From NCBI GenBank assembly GCA_021742025.1, contig JAIOWT010000009.1, forward strand, positions 1 through 22,340: a stretch of DNA of 22,340 nt, written 5' to 3'. The position numbers were made by a program, and so were the translations under genes. This DNA comes from Candidatus Nanopelagicales bacterium. Its GTDB lineage: Bacteria; Actinomycetota; Actinomycetes; S36-B12; UBA5976. The notes beneath the pieces are model-generated. The model was not told the origin of the DNA. It ran no database searches and was given only the letters and a program-made list of their open reading frames with translations. Shown in pieces: positions 18,225 through 22,340 of the stretch (within the stretch, counting starts at the first letter, position 1; every line of letters starts with the position of its first letter).

Positions 18225-18458
18225 ATGATCGCAGCGTTTCAAATCCTTCTGGCTATAACCAGCCTGTTGCTGATTGCCTTGGTGCTGCTACATAAGGGCA
18301 AGGGTGGCGGACTGTCTGATCTATTTGGTGGCGGCATGAGCTCTTCACTTGGTGGATCTTCCGTTGCCGAACGCAACCTCGATCGAATTACGATCGCTTT
18401 AGCTTTAATCTGGACCGCAGCAATCGTGGGTCTTGGCTTGTTGACAAAAACCGCGTAA
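18225..18458 (+). CDS. secG: Protein translocase subunit SecG
   Basis: Small inner-membrane subunit of the SecYEG protein-export channel, 77 residues. It has two hydrophobic helices at about 3-22 and 53-73, joined by a Gly/Ser-rich loop with KGKGGGLSDLFGGG and AERNLDR, the recognised SecG signature. Length and layout are typical. AGGTGA (18216-18221) lies three bases before the ATG. Its position after gap-pgk-tpiA matches actinobacterial gene order. A short upstream frame (ATG 18187) ends in a TGA that overlaps the secG ATG. Confidence 0.95.
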   Translation: MIAAFQILLAITSLLLIALVLLHKGKGGGLSDLFGGGMSSSLGGSSVAERNLDRITIALALIWTAAIVGLGLLTKTA

Positions 18459-18475
18459 GTATTCAGGAGTAAAAC

Positions 18476-18808
18476 ATGGCGAGTGGTAGTGCAATCCGAG
18501 GAAGTCGCGTTGGAGCTGGCCCGATGGGTGAAGCTGAGCGTGGCGAAGCTGCACCACGTATCTACTTACCGTTCTACTGTGCTTCTGGACATGAGACCAC
18601 ACCGAGTTTTGCTCATGATGCTGAACTTCCAGAAGAGTGGGATTGCCCAAAGTGTGGCATGCCAGCTGGCACTGATAAAGAGAATCCACCAGTTTTAGCT
18701 AAGACCGAGCCTTACAAAACCCATCTGGCTTACGTGAAGGAACGTCGCAACGACAAAGATGGCAAGGGAATTCTTGACGAAGCCCTAGCTAAGCTACGCG
18801 GAAAGTAA
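18476..18808 (+). CDS. rbpA: RNA polymerase-binding protein RbpA
   Basis: Actinobacterial general transcription factor that binds RNA polymerase and the principal sigma factor and stabilises the open promoter complex. It is 110 residues. Seen: the N-terminal RGSR motif at 8-11, a zinc ribbon with C35, H39, C57 and C60 in the same C-x3-H and C-x2-C spacing as I recall from Streptomyces RbpA, and the C-terminal sigma-interaction region with THLAYVKERR and a charged helix. The core is shorter and more divergent than mycobacterial RbpA, which lacks the full zinc set. AGGAG (18465-18469) lies six bases before ATG 18476, 17 bases after secG, so the two are probably co-transcribed. The stop abuts the stop of the convergent tkt with no base between. 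Confidence 0.88.
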   Translation: MASGSAIRGSRVGAGPMGEAERGEAAPRIYLPFYCASGHETTPSFAHDAELPEEWDCPKCGMPAGTDKENPPVLAKTEPYKTHLAYVKERRNDKDGKGILDEALAKLRGK

Positions 18809-20857
18809 TTAGTTAAGGATTTCTTGTGCCGCTGCAACAACCGCTTCGGCAGTAATTCCAAATTCAGCATAGAGTTTCTCTGCTCCGGCTGATGCACCAA
18901 AATGCTCCAAGCTTATGCAGCGTCCTGCAGATCCCACATACTTCCACCAGCCTTGTGCGATACCGGCTTCAACCGATACTCGGGCAGTGACTGAGTGTGG
19001 CAAAACTGACTCTCTATATTCTGCGTCTTGCGCATCGAACCATTCCAAACAAGGCGCTGATACCACACGAGTTGAAACGCCACTGGATTCCAAAGTCTGT
19101 TGTGCCGACAGTGCGATCGAAACTTCAGAACCAGTTGCCATCAAAATTACCTCTGGAGCCTTCGAACTCTCTGAGATTACGTAAGCACCGCGACGAACCA
19201 TTTCGTGATCCGTCGTTGCAGGTGAATCAATCACAGGTAAATTCTGACGCGACAAACATAAGCCTGATGGCTTGTTAGATTCCAGAACGATGCGCCAGGC
19301 CGTAGCAGTTTCATTTGCATCTGCTGGACGGATTACATTGAGGTTGGGAATCGCCCGAAGCGCCCATAAGTGTTCCACTGGTTGGTGAGTGGGTCCATCT
19401 TCACCCAATCCGATTGAATCGTGAGTCCAGACGTATGTTGCGGGCAGATCCATTAAGGCTGAGAGACGAACCGCACCACGCATAAAGTCGCTGAACACCA
19501 GGAAGGTGCCAGCAAATGGTCGGGTTAAACCACCCAATGCCATGCCATTCATTGCACACGCCATGGCAAACTCTCGGATGCCGTAGTGGATGATTCGACC
19601 ACCTTCAGCAGCACCCACCATCTGGCTTGATCCTGGTAGGAAAGAGCCACCATGTTCAATCGTCGTTAAGTTACTCTCACCTAAGTCAGCGGATCCGCCC
19701 CAAAGTTCTGGCAAGACTTTAGCCATTGCATTAATCGTGTCGCCCGATGCCTTACGAGTCGCAACAGATGTACCTCGTTCAAACTTTGGCAATACTTCGT
19801 GCCAGCTTGCTGGTAATTCTCGAGCCTGTAGTCGTTCAAACAGCTTCGCTGATTCGGAGTCCTTGCTTGCCCACTTTGAGAATTCTTCCGACCATTGCGC
19901 GTGAATCTCGCTACCTCGAGTTGATACTTTTCTAGTGTGAGCGAGCAACTGCTCAGAAACTTCAAAAGATTCAGTTGGATCAAGCCCAAGTATTTCCTTA
20001 GTTGCTGCAACTTCAGAGTCACCTAGAGCAGATCCATGTATCTTGCCGGTATTTTTCAAGTTTGGTGCTGGCCAACCAATTACATTTCGCACTCGGATCA
20101 ATGTTGGCTTAGTTGTCTGTGAAACCGCATTAGCAATAGCTAGATCCAATTTAGTTACATCGATCTCACCGTTTGGCAACATCTCTACATGACTTACATT
20201 CCAGCCGTATGACTCGTATCGAGCGAGCACATCTTCTGTGAAGGAAACGCCAGTGTCACCTTCGATGCTGATGTGATTATCGTCATAGAGAACAACAAGA
20301 TCGCTGAGGTTCTGATGTCCGGCCAATGAAGAGGCTTCAGAGGTAACACCTTCTTGTAGGCATCCGTCACCCGCGATAACCCAGATCTTGTGATCGAAAA
20401 TACTCTCACCCTTTGCTGGTGCGGGATCAAGTAAGTTGCGCACGTAGCGAGCATCCATTGCCATACCTACTGCGGTTGCTAACCCCGTTCCGAGTGGACC
20501 AGTGGTTGCTTCCACACCAGCAGTGTGTCCAAACTCAGGATGTCCAGGTGTTTTGCTGCCCCAAGTTCTAAAGGACTTTAGGTCATCGAGCTCCAGCCCG
20601 TAGCCACTTAGAAAAAGTTGAATGTAGAGCGTGATACTGCTGTGGCCATTGGACAGCACAAACCGGTCGCGACCTTGCCAAGTCGGATCTGATGGATCAT
20701 GACGCATCCATTTTTGAAATAACAAATAGGCCATAGGTGCCAAACTCATCGCAGTTCCAGGATGTCCATTGCCAACTTTTTGAACGCTGTCCATTGCAAG
20801 TGCGCGGGCGGCGGTAACGGCCTGATCGTCAAAGTCTGTCCAAGTAAATTTGCTCAC
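18809..20857 (-). CDS. tkt: Transketolase
   Basis: Thiamine-diphosphate enzyme of the non-oxidative pentose phosphate pathway, moving two-carbon units between sugar phosphates. It is 682 residues, normal. Seen: GHPGTAMS with His32, the RFVLSNGHSS segment, the thiamine-diphosphate motif GDG at 163-165 running to N194 before ISIEGD, the pyrimidine-domain HDSIGLGEDGPTHQP segment, and the C-terminal GSEVSIAL stretch. The start is GTG (20857-20855), chosen because the protein then begins as expected and because a -10 box ends six bases upstream. In Streptomyces tkt is followed by tal, zwf, opcA and pgl; here nothing follows, because tkt runs directly into convergent rbpA. Confidence 0.98.
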   Translation of the reverse strand: MSKFTWTDFDDQAVTAARALAMDSVQKVGNGHPGTAMSLAPMAYLLFQKWMRHDPSDPTWQGRDRFVLSNGHSSITLYIQLFLSGYGLELDDLKSFRTWGSKTPGHPEFGHTAGVEATTGPLGTGLATAVGMAMDARYVRNLLDPAPAKGESIFDHKIWVIAGDGCLQEGVTSEASSLAGHQNLSDLVVLYDDNHISIEGDTGVSFTEDVLARYESYGWNVSHVEMLPNGEIDVTKLDLAIANAVSQTTKPTLIRVRNVIGWPAPNLKNTGKIHGSALGDSEVAATKEILGLDPTESFEVSEQLLAHTRKVSTRGSEIHAQWSEEFSKWASKDSESAKLFERLQARELPASWHEVLPKFERGTSVATRKASGDTINAMAKVLPELWGGSADLGESNLTTIEHGGSFLPGSSQMVGAAEGGRIIHYGIREFAMACAMNGMALGGLTRPFAGTFLVFSDFMRGAVRLSALMDLPATYVWTHDSIGLGEDGPTHQPVEHLWALRAIPNLNVIRPADANETATAWRIVLESNKPSGLCLSRQNLPVIDSPATTDHEMVRRGAYVISESSKAPEVILMATGSEVSIALSAQQTLESSGVSTRVVSAPCLEWFDAQDAEYRESVLPHSVTARVSVEAGIAQGWWKYVGSAGRCISLEHFGASAGAEKLYAEFGITAEAVVAAAQEILN

Positions 20858-20863
20858 GAACCT

Positions 20864-20869
20864 AGGTTA
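20864..20869 (-). promoter_or_regulatory. Predicted -10 box of tkt
   Basis: On the minus strand TAACCT ends six bases before the tkt GTG, predicting a leaderless transcript. No -35 is recognisable at 16-19 bases. It shares the 59-base divergent gap with the ctaB promoter. Confidence 0.5.
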
Positions 20870-20904
20870 TCTACTGGCCGTTCGCGACCTGCGATAGGCA
20901 GAGG

Positions 20905-20910
20905 TAGGCT
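20905..20910 (+). promoter_or_regulatory. Predicted -10 box of ctaB
   Basis: TAGGCT ends six bases before the ctaB GTG (20917). There is no Shine-Dalgarno sequence. An out-of-frame ATG at 20915 would lie just upstream of a transcript starting at the GTG. TTCGCG (20881-20886) is a poor -35 candidate at 18 bases. Confidence 0.5.
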
Positions 20911-20916
20911 CATTAT

Positions 20917-21843
20917 GTGTCATCGCAACTCAACGATTTGAATCATGCCGAGTCGGACGTTGCTAATTGGATAACACCTACGTGGCGGGCCTACTTAGCG
21001 CTTACTAAGCCAAGAATTATTGAATTACTCCTGGTAACCACCATTCCAACGATGTTTTTGGCTGCTGGTGGGTTTCCGGAATGGCAGCTCGTTTGCTGGA
21101 CACTTTTAGGTGGATCTTTAGCGGCTGGCGGGGCGAATGTCTTGAATTGCTATCTAGATCGTGACATTGACGCCATGATGCATCGGACGGCGAATCGGCC
21201 TTCAGCCACAGGGCAAATCTCTGGCCCACGAACCATCACTTTTGGTCTCGTTCTATCAGCGCTCTCGGTCCTGGTCTTAGGCGTCACTGTCAATTTGTTA
21301 TCAGCGGCGCTTGCAGCATTTGCTATTGCTTTTTATGTAATCGGGTACACCATGTTGCTTAAGCGCAGAACCTCACAAAACATCGTTTGGGGTGGTGCGG
21401 CGGGTTGCATGCCCGTTCTTATTGGATGGAGCGCAGTAACCGGATCGCTCTCATGGACTCCAGTAGTTTTGTTTTTGATTGTGTTTTTCTGGACACCACC
21501 GCATTATTGGCCACTGTCGCTTAGATACAAAGATGACTACGCAGCTGCCGGCGTGCCAATGCTTCCAGTTACTGACACACCACAAGAAGTTGCAAAACAA
21601 ATCATCATCTATTCCTGGGTTATGGTCGCGACAACCTTGGCGCTCATTCCTGTTGCGGACATGAATTGGCTGTATTCCATTGTGGCGATTACAAGTGGTG
21701 CGTTATTTATTTACGAGGCTTACGCCTTACGAACTCGAGTCCGAAAAGAGTTGGCTGACTTAAATCCGATGCGGCTTTTTCATTGGTCGATTTCATACTT
21801 ATCGCTCGTGTTTCTTGCGATCGGCATTGATCCGTTTTTGTGA
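20917..21843 (+). CDS. ctaB: Protoheme IX farnesyltransferase (heme O synthase)
   Basis: UbiA-family membrane prenyltransferase that adds a farnesyl group to heme B, giving heme O, the precursor of heme A in cytochrome aa3 oxidase. It is 308 residues with about nine hydrophobic segments. Seen: the first Asp-rich motif N77-CYL-D81-RDI-D85, followed by [13 protein letters not shown]; the [12 protein letters not shown] loop; and the [17 protein letters not shown] motif with the second acidic cluster. The start is GTG 20917, supported by the -10 box six bases upstream; ATG 20915 is out of frame and closes after eight codons. It is divergent from tkt, as in other actinobacteria, and convergent with ctaA, whose stop lies one base away. 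Confidence 0.97.
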   Translation: MSSQLNDLNHAESDVANWITPTWRAYLALTKPRIIELLLVTTIPTMFLAAGGFPEWQLVCWTLLGGSLAAGGANVLNCYLDRDIDAMMHRTANRPSATGQISGPRTITFGLVLSALSVLVLGVTVNLLSAALAAFAIAFYVIGYTMLLKRRTSQNIVWGGAAGCMPVLIGWSAVTGSLSWTPVVLFLIVFFWTPPHYWPLSLRYKDDYAAAGVPMLPVTDTPQEVAKQIIIYSWVMVATTLALIPVADMNWLYSIVAITSGALFIYEAYALRTRVRKELADLNPMRLFHWSISYLSLVFLAIGIDPFL

Positions 21844-21844
21844 G

Positions 21845-22340
21845 TTAACCTCTAAGGTTTCGACTTAGGTAGAACCGCACGGTATAGATCCAAAGCACGC
21901 AGGCTCCAAGAACGTGAATTGCAACTAGTCCCCACGGAAGTCCGTTAAAGAATTGTGCGTAACCGACAATGCCTTGCGCGAAACAGATCCCAAGAACTAT
22001 CCATGCTTGCTTAGTCACGGCTTTAGGTGCGGTTGTGGAATGGAGCGCAACCAAGAGGCCAGAAGTAAGTCCAAGGAAAAGCCACACCAACGCGGCATGC
22101 GCTGTTGTTATCTCGCGGAATTCAAAGCCAAGTCGAACGATATCGTTCGTGTCACCAGCATGTGGTCCCGAACCGGTTACTAGAGTGCCAAGCACAATCA
22201 CAACTAATGCCAACCAAAGTTGAATCCGCATTCCGATTGCGATTGGTTTGGCGACTTGCAAAGTAACTGGAGTGTCGTTTGGCTCCTGAGCTCTGACTAA
22301 GAGAACCGTCGCAACTGTGATCAAACCAATTGAAACCATG
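21845..22340 (-). CDS. ctaA: Heme A synthase, C-terminal part (5' end outside window)
   Basis: COX15/CtaA family membrane enzyme that oxidises heme O to heme A. About 165 residues are visible of a protein usually near 300; the frame is open to the window edge, and the ATG at 22339 is most likely an internal Met. Seen: hydrophobic helices, the GSGPHAGD segment after a helix, which is typical of the family repeat, a conserved-looking TAHAALVWL helix with a likely heme-ligand His, a second histidine in AIHVLGA near the end, and a short basic tail. Heme-ligand assignments are by family analogy. The TAA stop lies one base from the ctaB stop, so the two consecutive heme A enzymes are convergent rather than in one operon. 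Confidence 0.9.
   Translation of the reverse strand, partial: MVSIGLITVATVLLVRAQEPNDTPVTLQVAKPIAIGMRIQLWLALVVIVLGTLVTGSGPHAGDTNDIVRLGFEFREITTAHAALVWLFLGLTSGLLVALHSTTAPKAVTKQAWIVLGICFAQGIVGYAQFFNGLPWGLVAIHVLGACVLWIYTVRFYLSRNLRG

Noticed and set aside
18441..18446. Perfect TTGACA -35 sequence near the end of secG
   Set aside because: No TANNNT lies 16-19 bases downstream; the bases encode conserved-length SecG C-terminal residues, and rbpA has its own ribosome site for co-transcription.

Overview
This 22.3 kb window is chromosomal housekeeping DNA from a small-genome actinobacterium. The gene set and order match the actinobacterial polA-rpsA-coaE-uvrB...uvrA-uvrC-rapZ-yvcK-whiA-gap-pgk-tpiA-secG block known from Streptomyces and relatives. 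WhiA, UvrC and ribosomal protein S1 read almost residue for residue like the Streptomyces proteins as I remember them. Base composition is moderate (about 45-50% G+C by eye), far below most actinobacteria. Annotated genes leave only about 490 bases uncovered (about 2%), and several genes touch or overlap. This fits the streamlined freshwater acI group (Nanopelagicales, e.g. Planktophila-like). A streamlined Microbacteriaceae is the alternative, and taxonomy is an inference here. There are no mobile elements, RNA genes, CRISPR arrays or composition shifts.

Layout. 1-1080: 3' end of DNA polymerase I. 1239-2690: ribosomal protein S1, with its own promoter, a leader hairpin and the only convincing intrinsic terminator. 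2782-12336: coaE, uvrB, two tandem terC paralogues, uvrA and uvrC, i.e. the complete UvrABC excision nuclease with two metal-handling membrane proteins inside it. 12333-15154: rapZ-yvcK-whiA, overlapping or abutting. 15206-18179: gap-pgk-tpiA, lower glycolysis. 18225-18808: secG and rbpA. 18809-20857 (minus): transketolase, tail to tail with rbpA. 20917-21843: protoheme IX farnesyltransferase (ctaB). 21845-22340 (minus, cut by the window end): heme A synthase (ctaA). ctaB and ctaA act in sequence to make heme A for cytochrome oxidase.

The main regulatory signal is a repeated promoter layout. Six genes with no Shine-Dalgarno sequence (coaE, uvrB, terC1, uvrA, tkt, ctaB) each have a TANNNT -10 hexamer ending exactly six bases before an ATG or GTG. 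That is the geometry expected of leaderless mRNAs. In uvrB, uvrA and (with a leader) secG, the stop codon of the upstream gene supplies the first three bases of the -10. I found no clear new multi-gene system. The points most worth checking are the leaderless/stop-codon promoters, the in-frame single-stop junction rapZ/yvcK, the tandem terC pair, the convergent genes with 0 and 1 base between stops, and the absence of tal/zwf/opcA/pgl beside tkt.
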